Both the position numbers and the translations under genes were made by a program. From NCBI GenBank assembly GCA_963805475.1, contig CAWDUO010000008.1, positions 1 to 64,000 on the forward strand: DNA of 64,000 bases, read 5' to 3'. The stretch's first letter is position 1; each line of letters begins with the position of its first letter. Origin of the DNA: VRUE01 sp963805475 (lineage in GTDB: Bacteria; Actinomycetota; Thermoleophilia; Solirubrobacterales; 70-9). Below, in pieces: positions 16,374-25,017 of this stretch. Under the pieces are notes generated by a model. It searched no databases, was not told where the DNA came from, and worked only from the letters and a program-made list of their open reading frames with translations.

Positions 16374-17140
16374 GGCGCGCCGCCACGGCCGCCGCGCTCG
16401 CCGCCGCCCTGATCCTCGCCGCAGGCGCCGCGCGCGGCGAGCGCGCGCAGCGGGGCGGGGTGATCGCCTCGCTCGACGGCGGCATCACGCCGCTGCGGCT
16501 GCCGCGCGACCGCCGCGCCCCGGTCGCCTTCCACCTGGCCGGGGGGCTGCGCAGCGCCGACGGCTCGGTCCTGCCGCGGGTGCGGACGCTGCGCATCGAC
16601 CTGCCCGCGCAGGGCGCGATCGACACCCGCGGGCTGCCCGTCTGCCCGCCGCGCCGCCTGCGCCACACGACCGGCCCGGGCGCGGCGCGCGCCTGCGGCC
16701 CGGCGCTGGTCGGCCACGGCGACGCCGAGCTCTTCGTGCTGCTGGAAGGGCAGGCGCCGCTCGTCATCCACGCCCGCCTGCGCCTCTTCAACAGCCGCCT
16801 CGGCGACGGCCGCCGGGCGATCCTGATGCACGCATACTCGATCAGCCCGCCGATCGCGGTCGTCGTCACCTTCGTCGTCCACCGCCAGGCCGGCCGCTTC
16901 GGCGCCTCGCTCGTCGCCAGGCTGCCCGAACCGCCGAAGCCGCCGCACCTGGCGCGCTTCGACGTCCTCCTCGGCCGCACCTACACCGCCGGCGGGCGCC
17001 GCCGCAGCTTCCTCAGCGCCTCCTGCCCGGTGCCGCCGCGCTTCACCGCCGGCTTCCTGCCGATCGCCCGCACCACCTACGGCCTCGCCGGCGGCCGCAG
17101 CCTGGGGGTCGAAATAGTGCGCGGCTGCCGCGCCCGCTGA
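16370..17140 (+). CDS. Secreted protein related to the Cys-Pro surface domain family
   Basis: A 256-residue protein; its ATG 16370 overlaps the preceding stop (ATGA). The signal peptide is AALAAALILAAGAARG. The mature part (LRIDLPAQGAIDTRGLPVCP, ARACGPALVGHGDAELFV, RSFLSASCPVPPRF) follows the same Cys-Pro and Val-Gly-His-Gly pattern as the large secreted proteins at the left of the window, so it is probably a single-domain relative. It closes the transporter operon. Function is unknown; a role with the exported substrate is inference. Confidence 0.75.
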   Translation: MRRAATAAALAAALILAAGAARGERAQRGGVIASLDGGITPLRLPRDRRAPVAFHLAGGLRSADGSVLPRVRTLRIDLPAQGAIDTRGLPVCPPRRLRHTTGPGAARACGPALVGHGDAELFVLLEGQAPLVIHARLRLFNSRLGDGRRAILMHAYSISPPIAVVVTFVVHRQAGRFGASLVARLPEPPKPPHLARFDVLLGRTYTAGGRRRSFLSASCPVPPRFTAGFLPIARTTYGLAGGRSLGVEIVRGCRAR

Positions 17141-17209
17141 GCGCCGGGGCGGGCGGGTGGGCGGGACGGGGGGCGCCGGCGGCGGCGACGGTAGGCTGCG
17201 CCTCCGCCC

Positions 17210-18034
17210 ATGGCGCAGACGTGCTACCGACACCCGAACCGCGAGACCGGCGTCTCCTGCTCCAACTGCGGGCGGCCGATCTGCCCGGAGTGCATGACGC
17301 CGACGCCGGTCGGCATGCGCTGCCCGGAGTGCGCGAGCCAGAAGACGCGGGTGACGCGCGGGGTGGGGGAGTCGTCGCTGCTCACCGCGGCGCCGGCGAC
17401 CACGGTGCTGATCGCGCTCAACGTCGCGGCCTACCTCGCCGAGGTCGCCACGGGCGGGGGCGGCCTGTTCGAAGTGCTTGGCAGCTCGCTGATTCCCGAA
17501 TTCGGCCTCTTCGGCCCCGCGGTCGCCGAAGGCGAGTGGTACCGGCTGCTGACCAGCGGCTTCCTCCACGCCGGCCTCTGGCACATCGGCGGCAACATGA
17601 TCCTGCTCTACTTCCTCGGCCGGATCCTCGAGCCGGGGATCGGCACGGCGCGCTTCCTCGCCCTCTACTTCGCCGCGCTCTTCGCCGGCTCCTTCGGGGC
17701 GCTGCTGCTGACCCCCGACAGCATCAGCATCGGCGCCTCGGGCGCGGTCTTCGGGGTGCTCGCGGCGACCTTCGTCATCGCCCGCGGCCGCGGCGTCGAC
17801 GCGCTCGCCTCGACCGTCGGCATCCTGATCGTGCTCAACCTGGCGATCAGCTTCGGCGTCAGCGGGATCAGCCTCGGCGCCCACCTGGGCGGCCTCGCCG
17901 CCGGCTTCCTCTGCGCCCTGCTGATCCTCGCCGGCGAGCGCGGCCACCTCGGCCCGCGCCACTTCCCGATGGAGATGCTGGCGATCGCGGCGATCGGCTT
18001 CTTCGCGATCGCCTCGGCGATCGCCGTCGCCTGA
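17210..18034 (+). CDS. Rhomboid-family intramembrane protease with N-terminal zinc finger
   Basis: 274 residues. Residues 1-45 carry a B-box-like zinc-binding set (CYRHPN, CSNCGRPICPECM, MRCPEC). Six or seven membrane helices follow, with the catalytic Ser177 in GASGAVFG and His225 in GAHLGGLAAG, plus HIGGNM on the second helix. Rhomboids cut transmembrane helices within the bilayer. The fusion of this finger to rhomboid is common in Actinobacteria. A TAGGCT box at 17192-17197 lies 12 bases before the ATG, so the mRNA may have almost no leader. Confidence 0.9.
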   Translation: MAQTCYRHPNRETGVSCSNCGRPICPECMTPTPVGMRCPECASQKTRVTRGVGESSLLTAAPATTVLIALNVAAYLAEVATGGGGLFEVLGSSLIPEFGLFGPAVAEGEWYRLLTSGFLHAGLWHIGGNMILLYFLGRILEPGIGTARFLALYFAALFAGSFGALLLTPDSISIGASGAVFGVLAATFVIARGRGVDALASTVGILIVLNLAISFGVSGISLGAHLGGLAAGFLCALLILAGERGHLGPRHFPMEMLAIAAIGFFAIASAIAVA

Positions 18035-18051
18035 GCCGCCGACCGCGGCGC

Positions 18052-18732
18052 TCAGCTCGGGTTTTCGACCTCGGCGAAGCCGACGCTGCCCGGCGGGTCG
18101 ATCAGGCCCGGATGGAGCAGGTGGCCGAGCAGCTCGACTCCGTCGACGAGGCCCGGGCCGGGGCGGGTGAAGGCCGAGGCGGAGTCGACGGCGTAGACGC
18201 GGGCGGCGCCGAGGGCGGCGATGCGGTCCCAGTGCGCGACCGCCTGGGCGTGCGCCCGGCTCTCGTCCCAGCCGCAGGGCATCGCGATCGCGACGTCGGG
18301 GTTGAGCGCCGCCAGCGCCCCCCATTGCACTTCGGGCGAGGCGAGGCCGGGCGGCCCGGCGATGTCCTCGCCGCCGGCGATCGAGACCATCTCCGGGATC
18401 CAGTGGCCGCCGACGAAGGGCGGGTCGAGCCACTCGAGCGCGATCACCCGCGGCTCGCTCGCCCCGGCGACGGCGGCGCGCACCGCCGCCAGCCGTCCCT
18501 CAAGCTCGCCCCGCAGCTCGCGCGCCGCGGCGCCGCGGCCGACCGCTTCGCCGATCCGGACCACGTCCTCCAGCACCTCGCCGAGCGTGCTGGGGTCGTG
18601 GTCGACGACCAGGTCGGGCGAGAGCTCGTCGAGCGCGTCGGCGTCGAGCCCGTAGGCCTCGACGACCTCGCCGTCGCAGTCGAGGGCGGAGAGCATCTCG
18701 GTCGCGGATGGGACGAGGCTCGCGATGCGCAT
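18052..18732 (-). CDS. BtuF-like periplasmic-binding-fold protein, shortened N-terminal lobe
   Basis: 226 residues from ATG 18732. The start RIASLVPSATEML and the body (LSPDLVVDHDPSTLGEVLED, WIPEMVSIAGGEDI, LAALNPDVAIAMPCGWDESR) match the ABC-type cobalamin/Fe3+-siderophore binding fold. The segment normally between the first helix and LDADALDELSPDL, about 40 residues including the HECD-type loop, is absent. There is no signal peptide and no transporter gene nearby. Cytoplasmic or orphan function is likely. It is divergent from the CNNM gene. Confidence 0.7.
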   Translation of the reverse strand: MRIASLVPSATEMLSALDCDGEVVEAYGLDADALDELSPDLVVDHDPSTLGEVLEDVVRIGEAVGRGAAARELRGELEGRLAAVRAAVAGASEPRVIALEWLDPPFVGGHWIPEMVSIAGGEDIAGPPGLASPEVQWGALAALNPDVAIAMPCGWDESRAHAQAVAHWDRIAALGAARVYAVDSASAFTRPGPGLVDGVELLGHLLHPGLIDPPGSVGFAEVENPS

Positions 18733-18763
18733 ACAGGTGCCCAAATATGGCAGTCTCGGCCCT

Positions 18764-20089
18764 GTGAGCGTCCTCCTGCTCGTCCTGCTGCTGGTGCTGG
18801 TCGCCGTCAACGGCTTCTTTGTCGCTGCCGAGTTCGCGCTCGTGCGCAGCCGCCGCGGCAAGATCGAGCAGCTCGCCGAGGAAGGCGAGAGCGGCGCGGA
18901 GACGGTGATCCGCCAGCTCGACGAGATCGACGAATCGCTCTCCGCCTGCCAGATCGGCATCACGATGGCCTCGATCGGGATCGGCTTCCTCGGCGAGCCC
19001 TCGCTGGCGAGGCTGCTCGAACCGGTCTTCGGCGGCCTCTCGCACGAGGTCGCCGTCGCCCTCTCGGTGGCGATCGCCTTCGCCCTGGTCACGGCGATCC
19101 ACATCAGCGTCGGCGAGCAGGTGCCGAAGATGCTGGCGATCCACAGCGCCGAGCGCACGGCACGGCGCGTCTCCCGGCCGCTCAACTGGTTCCGCGTCGC
19201 GACCGCGCCGGTGACGATGGGCCTCAGCGCCGTCTCCAACGCGATCGTGCGCCTGTTCGGCGTCGACCCGACCGACATCGAGGTCAAGCACACGGCCGAG
19301 GACCTGAAGCAGATCATCGACAGCTCGCGGCTCGGGGGCACGCTGGACCCGGGCGAGGCCGGTCACCTGGCCGGCGTCTTCCACCTGCACGAGCAGCAGG
19401 CGCGCGAGGTGATGACGCCGATCCCGGCGGTGGTCACGGTCGACGCCTCCGAGACGGTGGAGACGGCGCTGCGGCGCTGCGTCACCTCCGGCCACACGCG
19501 CCTGGTCGTGATCGAGGAAGACAACCCGGACCGGGTGAAGGGGATCGTCCACAACAACAGCCTCGCCCGCCTCTACATGAGCGACGGGCCGCAGGCGCGG
19601 ATCGAGCCGGTCGTGCGCGACGCGGTGATCGTGCCGGAGACGCGGCCGCTCGACGACCTGCTGCACGACCTGCAGGTGCAGCGGACCTCGCTCTCGGTGA
19701 TCGTCGACGAGTACGGGCGCACGATCGGCATCGTCACCGTCGAGGACATCCTCGAGGAGGTGGTGGGGGAGATCGAGGACGAGACCGACCCGCGGGCGGC
19801 GGCGCTGCGCCAGCTGGCCGGCGGCGAGTGGTTCGTGCGCGGCCACGTCTCGCTCGGCGACCTCGCCGACCGCGGGATCGAGCTGCCGGTCGAGGGCGAC
19901 GCCTACAACTCGATCGGCGGCTACGTGTTCGGCGAGCTGGGGCGGCTGCCGAAGCGCGGCGACACGATCGTCGCCGACGGCTACACGATCCGGGTCGAGT
20001 CGGTGCGCGAGAACCGGGTCGAGGCGGTGCGGATCAGCGGCGGGGCCGGAAGCGACGGCGGCGGCGATTCCGTCCGCCCCGCGGCCTAG
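18764..20089 (+). CDS. CNNM/CorC-type membrane protein with CBS domains
   Basis: 441 residues from GTG 18764; ATG 18725 in the same frame would overlap the divergent gene start. Residues 1-190 are the DUF21/CNNM membrane domain (LVAVNGFFVAAEFALVRSRR, GFLGEPSLARLLEPVF). A CBS pair follows (REVMTPIPAVVTVDASETVE, LSVIVDEYGRTIGIVTVEDI), then a CorC_HlyC-type domain at the end (DAYNSIGGYVFGELGRLP). The family transports Mg2+ or other divalent cations or regulates such transport. The older name hemolysin is misleading. The promoter region is shared with the divergent BtuF-like gene. Confidence 0.9.
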   Translation: MSVLLLVLLLVLVAVNGFFVAAEFALVRSRRGKIEQLAEEGESGAETVIRQLDEIDESLSACQIGITMASIGIGFLGEPSLARLLEPVFGGLSHEVAVALSVAIAFALVTAIHISVGEQVPKMLAIHSAERTARRVSRPLNWFRVATAPVTMGLSAVSNAIVRLFGVDPTDIEVKHTAEDLKQIIDSSRLGGTLDPGEAGHLAGVFHLHEQQAREVMTPIPAVVTVDASETVETALRRCVTSGHTRLVVIEEDNPDRVKGIVHNNSLARLYMSDGPQARIEPVVRDAVIVPETRPLDDLLHDLQVQRTSLSVIVDEYGRTIGIVTVEDILEEVVGEIEDETDPRAAALRQLAGGEWFVRGHVSLGDLADRGIELPVEGDAYNSIGGYVFGELGRLPKRGDTIVADGYTIRVESVRENRVEAVRISGGAGSDGGGDSVRPAA

Positions 20090-20133
20090 GTTTCCCGGGC
20101 AACCCGCGTTACGCCTAACCCTGGAGGTGCCGC

Positions 20134-20361
20134 ATGTGGGTTGTGCGCATGAGCGACAAGCAACTCGAGGTCCTGAGGGCGCTGCTGCGCTCCGAGGAGC
20201 ACCTCGGCCCGGCGCTCAAGGGAGCGGTCGAGGCGCTCGACCTGGCCCGCTGGGACGACCTGCCCGAGGCCGAGCTTCCCTGGGAGGAGATCGAGGCGGC
20301 GGCCCGAGCCCAGGGCTGTTCGCCCGCCGACGTGATCTGGGACAGAGCGGGCCGGAGGTAG
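20134..20361 (+). CDS. Small acidic protein of unknown function
   Basis: 75 residues behind a good ribosome-binding site (GGAGGTG, 6 bases before ATG 20134). It is helical and charged: KQLEVLRALLRSEEHLGPAL, then LPWEEIEAAARAQGCSPADV. The family is not recognised. It ends 1 base before the convergent dehydrogenase stop. Its strong ribosome-binding site and neat fit between neighbours support a real gene. Confidence 0.65.
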   Translation: MWVVRMSDKQLEVLRALLRSEEHLGPALKGAVEALDLARWDDLPEAELPWEEIEAAARAQGCSPADVIWDRAGRR

Positions 20362-20362
20362 C

Positions 20363-21187
<825 letters not shown>

Positions 21188-21225
21188 CTGAGGACGGGTT
21201 CCTATCATTTTGCTCCGCGCTACAG

Positions 21226-21245
21226 TTGATTGACAAGTCGATCAA
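21226..21245. promoter_or_regulatory. FadR/TetR-type operator upstream of the thiolase
   Basis: TTGATTGACAAGTCGATCAA is a 20-base inverted repeat with one mismatched pair. It overlaps a TACAGT box (21221-21226) and lies 14 bases before the thiolase ATG. A second copy is at 27953. The pattern TGAnTGACnnGTCAnTCA resembles operators of TetR-type fatty-acid degradation repressors such as Bacillus FadR. No repressor gene is in the window. Confidence 0.65.
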
Positions 21246-21259
21246 CGACGGAGGCACGG

Positions 21260-22447
21260 ATGTCAGGCAACGGAAACGGCAGGTTCGGCGGCCGCGAGGT
21301 CGTCATCGTCGAGGCGGTCCGCACGCCGATCGGGCGCGGCCACGCGGAGAAGGGCTACTACAAGGACGTCCACCCCTCCAACCTGCTCGCCAAGGCCTAC
21401 GCCGAGGCGATCGAGCGCGCCGGGATCGACCCGGCCGAGGTCGAGGACGTCGTCTCCGGCTGCGTGCAGCAGTTCGGCGAGCAGGGCGTCAACATCGCCC
21501 GCAACGCCTGGCTCGAGGCCGGCCTGCCGATGGAGACGCCGGCGACCACGGTCGACCGCCAGTGCGGCTCGGGCCAGCAGGCGGTCAACTTCGCCGCGGC
21601 GCTGATCGCCTCCGGCGTCCACGACACGATGGTCGCGGGCGGGGTCGAGCACATGGGCCACATCTCCTTCGCCGACAACTACTCGGTGATGGAGGAGCAC
21701 GGGATGGCCTTCTCGCCGGAGCTGATGGAGCGCTACAACCTCGTCCCGCAGGGGATCTCGGCCGAGATGATCGCCGACAAGTGGGAGATCCCCCGCTCCG
21801 AGCTCGACGAGATCGGCCTGCGCTCCCACCAGCGCGCCGCGAAGGCGACCGAGGAGGGCCGCTTCGAGCGCGAGATCGTCCCCTTCAGCGTGAACGGCGA
21901 CACCTACGCCACCGACCAGGGCATCCGCCCCGACACCTCGCTGGAGAAGCTCGCTGAATTGAAGCCGGCCTTCAAGGAGGACGGCAAGGTCACCGCCGGC
22001 AACTCCTCGCAGGTCTCCGACGGCGCCGCCGCGGTGCTCTTGATGACGCGCGAGAAGGCCGAGGCGCTGGGGCTGGAGCCGCGGGCGCGGATCTACGACC
22101 AGACGACGGTCGGGGTCGACCCGGTGATCATGCTGACCGGGCCGATCCCGGCGACCCGCAAGCTGCTCGAGCGCAACGGGATGAAGATGGACGACGTCGA
22201 CCTGGTCGAGATCAACGAGGCCTTCGCCTCGGTCGTCGCCGCCTGGCGGCGCGAGCTCGAACCCGACATGGAGCGGGTCAACGTCAACGGCGGCGCGATC
22301 GCGCTCGGCCACCCGCTCGGCTCGACCGGCGCCCGCCTGATCACCACCCTGCTGCACGAGCTGGAGCGCTCCGACAAGTCGATGGGCATGGTCACCATGT
22401 GCTGCGGCGGCGGCCTGGGCACAGGAACCCTCATAGAGCGCATCTAG
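21260..22447 (+). CDS. Acetyl-CoA acetyltransferase (thiolase)
   Basis: 395 residues from ATG 21260, preceded by GGAGG at 21250. The nucleophile Cys102 lies in DRQCGSGQQAV, followed by NEAFASVVAAW, GGAIALGHPLGSTGARL with the catalytic His, and the C-terminal Cys motif MCCGGGLGTG. Thiolases cleave 3-ketoacyl-CoA to acetyl-CoA in the last step of beta-oxidation, or the reverse. The gene heads a plus-strand cluster of two acyl-CoA dehydrogenases and an LLM oxidoreductase under the operator at 21226. Confidence 0.95.
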   Translation: MSGNGNGRFGGREVVIVEAVRTPIGRGHAEKGYYKDVHPSNLLAKAYAEAIERAGIDPAEVEDVVSGCVQQFGEQGVNIARNAWLEAGLPMETPATTVDRQCGSGQQAVNFAAALIASGVHDTMVAGGVEHMGHISFADNYSVMEEHGMAFSPELMERYNLVPQGISAEMIADKWEIPRSELDEIGLRSHQRAAKATEEGRFEREIVPFSVNGDTYATDQGIRPDTSLEKLAELKPAFKEDGKVTAGNSSQVSDGAAAVLLMTREKAEALGLEPRARIYDQTTVGVDPVIMLTGPIPATRKLLERNGMKMDDVDLVEINEAFASVVAAWRRELEPDMERVNVNGGAIALGHPLGSTGARLITTLLHELERSDKSMGMVTMCCGGGLGTGTLIERI

Positions 22448-22460
22448 TCACTCCCCATGT

Positions 22461-22504
22461 TCAGCTGTTCCTTTTCCTCGTATATGAGGGAAAAGGAACA
22501 GCTG
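22461..22504. repeat. Family B palindrome (B1) in an operon junction
   Basis: Arms TCAGCTGTTCCTTTTCC and GGAAAAGGAACAGCTGA surround TCGTATATGAGG. The core is identical to B2 at 24953, but the outer arms differ and still pair. It lies between the thiolase stop and the next start. Confidence 0.85.
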
Positions 22505-22525
22505 AGCGACTAGTCTTCGCGAGCC

Positions 22526-23704
22526 ATGGACCTCAGCCTCTCACCGTCCGAGCGCGAGTTCCGCGACGAGGTGCGGACGTGGCTGGAGGAGAACAACCCC
22601 GGGCCTGAGCCGGAGGGCAGCCTCGACGAGGTGATCGCCTACCGGCGCGAGTGGCAGGGGAAGCTGCACGAGGCCGGCTGGGCGGGGATCTCCTGGCCGC
22701 GGGAGTACGGCGGCCGCGGCGCGACGCTGATCGAGCAGGCGATCTTCGTCGGCGAGGCGGCGCGGGCCGAAGCGCCGAGCCCGGCCAACGTGCTCGGCCT
22801 GGCGATGGGCGGGCCGGTGGTGATCGCGCACGGGAGCGAGGAGCAGAAGCGGCGCTACCTGGAGCCGATCCTGACCGCCGAGGAGATCTGGTGCCAGGGC
22901 TTCTCCGAGCCCGAGTCGGGCTCCGACCTCGCCTCGCTGAAGACGAGGGCGGTGAAGGACGGCGACGAATGGGTCGTCAGCGGGCAGAAGGTCTGGACGA
23001 CGCTGGCCCAGTTCGCCAAGTGGTGCATGCTCGTCGCCCGCACCGACCCCGACGCGCCCAAGCACAAGGGCCTCACCTACTTCCTGATGGACATGGAGCA
23101 GCCCGGGGTGGAGGCGAAGCCGCTGGTCCAGATCACCGGCGAGGGCGAGTTCAACGAGGTCTTCATGGAGGAGGCGAGGATCCCCGACGCCAACGTCGTC
23201 GGCGGGGTCGGCAACGGCTGGTCGGTGGCGATCACGACGCTGATGAACGAGCGCGCCGGGCTCGCCTTCGGGGCAATCGCGCAGATCGCCAACAGCCTCG
23301 GCCGGCTCGGCCGGCTGGCGAAGGAGACCCGGGTCAACGGCCATAGCGCCGCCGAAGACCCGACGATCCGCCAGCGCCTCGCGCAGCTCCAGATCGAGGC
23401 CGAGACGATGCGGCTGAACGCCTACCGCGGCCTGACCAAGACGATGCAGTCGGGCATCCCCGGGCCGGAGGGCTCGCTGGGCAAGTGGCAGTGGGCCGAC
23501 ATCAACCAGCGGATCGGTGAGCTGGCGCTCGACATCGAGGGCGCCTACGCGCCGCTCGACCGCGGCTCCGAGCACGCCGTCGCCAACGGCGCCTGGCAGT
23601 ACTCGTTCCTGCGCTCGCGCGCCAACTCGATCGAGGGCGGCACCACCGACATCCTGAAGAACATCATCGCCGAGCGAGTGCTCGGCCTTCCAAGAATGAG
23701 ATGA
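22526..23704 (+). CDS. Acyl-CoA dehydrogenase
   Basis: 392 residues. It has typical acyl-CoA dehydrogenase features: LHEAGWAGISWPREYGGRG, CQGFSEPESGSDLASLKTRA in the FAD/substrate region, KVWTTLAQFAKWCMLVART and a C-terminal SIEGGTTDILKNIIAERVLG. These flavoproteins form the 2,3-double bond of acyl-CoA and pass electrons to ETF. The length and the absence of the usual active-site Glu at the common position suggest the branched-chain or steroid-associated (FadE-like) subgroup. It is the second gene of the cluster and has no obvious Shine-Dalgarno site. Confidence 0.92.
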   Translation: MDLSLSPSEREFRDEVRTWLEENNPGPEPEGSLDEVIAYRREWQGKLHEAGWAGISWPREYGGRGATLIEQAIFVGEAARAEAPSPANVLGLAMGGPVVIAHGSEEQKRRYLEPILTAEEIWCQGFSEPESGSDLASLKTRAVKDGDEWVVSGQKVWTTLAQFAKWCMLVARTDPDAPKHKGLTYFLMDMEQPGVEAKPLVQITGEGEFNEVFMEEARIPDANVVGGVGNGWSVAITTLMNERAGLAFGAIAQIANSLGRLGRLAKETRVNGHSAAEDPTIRQRLAQLQIEAETMRLNAYRGLTKTMQSGIPGPEGSLGKWQWADINQRIGELALDIEGAYAPLDRGSEHAVANGAWQYSFLRSRANSIEGGTTDILKNIIAERVLGLPRMR

Positions 23705-23723
23705 GCATGAGAGAGAAGAACGC

Positions 23724-23812
23724 CCGCCCGCGGTGGACGCGGGAACGAGGACGCGAGATCGCCGGTGGTCATGAGCGCGTCCTCGTGGGAGCAGAGTACG
23801 CGGGCGGAATTT
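23724..23812. repeat. Long imperfect inverted repeat between two acyl-CoA dehydrogenase genes
   Basis: CGCCCGCG near the left end pairs with CGCGGGCG at 23800-23807, and CGAGGACGCG (23746-23755) pairs with CGCGTCCTCG (23776-23785). The whole 112-base junction can fold into one large hairpin just before the next gene. Confidence 0.6.
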
Positions 23813-23816
23813 AGTT

Positions 23817-24944
23817 ATGTACTTTGACCTGACCGACGAGCAGCAGGCGATCCGCTCGACCGCCAAGGAGTTCCTGGCGTCGCGCTACAAGTCGGAGCGG
23901 ATCCGCGAGCTGGCCGAGGGCGAGCGGGGCTTCGAGCAGTCCGACTGGGAGGAGATGGCCGAGCTCGGCTGGCCCGGCCTGGCGCTGCCCGAGGAGTGGG
24001 GCGGCCAGGGGCTGGGGATCGTCGACCTGGCGGTGCTGTTCGAGGAGATGGGATACGCGCTGGCGCCCTCGCCGCTGCTCTCCAACACGGTCGCCGGGCT
24101 GGTGCTGGCGACGGTCGGCGACGACGCCCAGCGCGAGCGCTGGCTGGCGCCGCTGGCGCGCGGCGAGCGGCGCGGCACGATCGCCCTCTTCGAGGCCGGG
24201 ACGAGCGCGACGATCGGCGAGTTCGGGATGGAGGCCGGGCAGGACGGCGACGGCGTCGTCCTCGACGGCGAGAAGGTGCTGGTGATGGACGCGGCGAGCG
24301 CCGACTTCCTCGTCGTCGCCACCGCCGACGGCCGCCGCCACCTGGTCGAGCGCGACGCCGACGGCGTCACGGTCGCGCCCGAGAAGTCGATCGACCTGAC
24401 CCGCCGGCTCTACTCGGTGCGCTTCGACGGCGTCCGCGTGGCGCCCGAGGCGACGCTCGCCGGCGGCCAGGCGGATTACCTGCCGGTGCTCTGGCGCGCC
24501 TGCACGGCGGTCGCCGCCGAGTCGACCGGGGTCGCCCAGCGGACGATGGAGATGGCGGTGGAGTACGCCAAGGAGCGCCAGCAGTTCGGCCGGCCGATCG
24601 GCGCCTACCAGGCGGTCTCGCACCGCTGCGCGCAGATGCTGCTGGAGACCGAGAACTCGCGCTCGGCCGTCTACGGCGCCGCCTGGGCCGCCGACGCCGC
24701 GCCGGAGTCACTGCCGCTGGCCGCCTCGATGGCGAAGGCCTACTCGTCGGACGCCGGCTGGCGCGTCCCCGACGCCTCGATCCAGGTGCACGGCGGGATC
24801 GGCTTCACCTGGGAGCACGACCTGCATCTCTTCCTCAAGCGCGGCAAGGCCAACGCGGCGACCTTCGGCACCGCGAGCTGGCACCGCGAGCGCGTCGCGG
24901 ACCTGGTCCTCACCGAGCAGCCGGCCGCGGTTCCCACCCGATGA
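23817..24944 (+). CDS. Acyl-CoA dehydrogenase
   Basis: 375 residues from ATG 23817. It shows MYFDLTDEQQAIRSTAKEFL, LGWPGLALPEEWGGQGLGI, a divergent middle domain, then MAVEYAKERQQFGRPIGAYQ and IQVHGGIGFTWEHDLHLFLK at the C terminus. The middle region lacks the standard TEP motif, which is usual in the partner subunit of heteromeric acyl-CoA dehydrogenases (FadE26/27-like pairs in actinobacteria). It may therefore pair with the preceding gene product; that is inference. Large hairpins lie on both sides. Confidence 0.9.
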   Translation: MYFDLTDEQQAIRSTAKEFLASRYKSERIRELAEGERGFEQSDWEEMAELGWPGLALPEEWGGQGLGIVDLAVLFEEMGYALAPSPLLSNTVAGLVLATVGDDAQRERWLAPLARGERRGTIALFEAGTSATIGEFGMEAGQDGDGVVLDGEKVLVMDAASADFLVVATADGRRHLVERDADGVTVAPEKSIDLTRRLYSVRFDGVRVAPEATLAGGQADYLPVLWRACTAVAAESTGVAQRTMEMAVEYAKERQQFGRPIGAYQAVSHRCAQMLLETENSRSAVYGAAWAADAAPESLPLAASMAKAYSSDAGWRVPDASIQVHGGIGFTWEHDLHLFLKRGKANAATFGTASWHRERVADLVLTEQPAAVPTR

Positions 24945-24952
24945 ATCCCGTC

Positions 24953-24999
24953 TTCCGCTGTTCCTTTTCCTCGTATATGAGGGAAAAGGAACAGCGGAA
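24953..24999. repeat. Family B palindrome (B2) in an operon junction
   Basis: Arms TTCCGCTGTTCCTTTTCC and GGAAAAGGAACAGCGGAA surround the same loop as B1. Relative to B1 the outer bases change on both arms together, so pairing is kept. It ends 18 bases before the next ATG. Confidence 0.85.
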
Positions 25000-25017
25000 C
25001 GGAAGGGGAAGGGGTCG

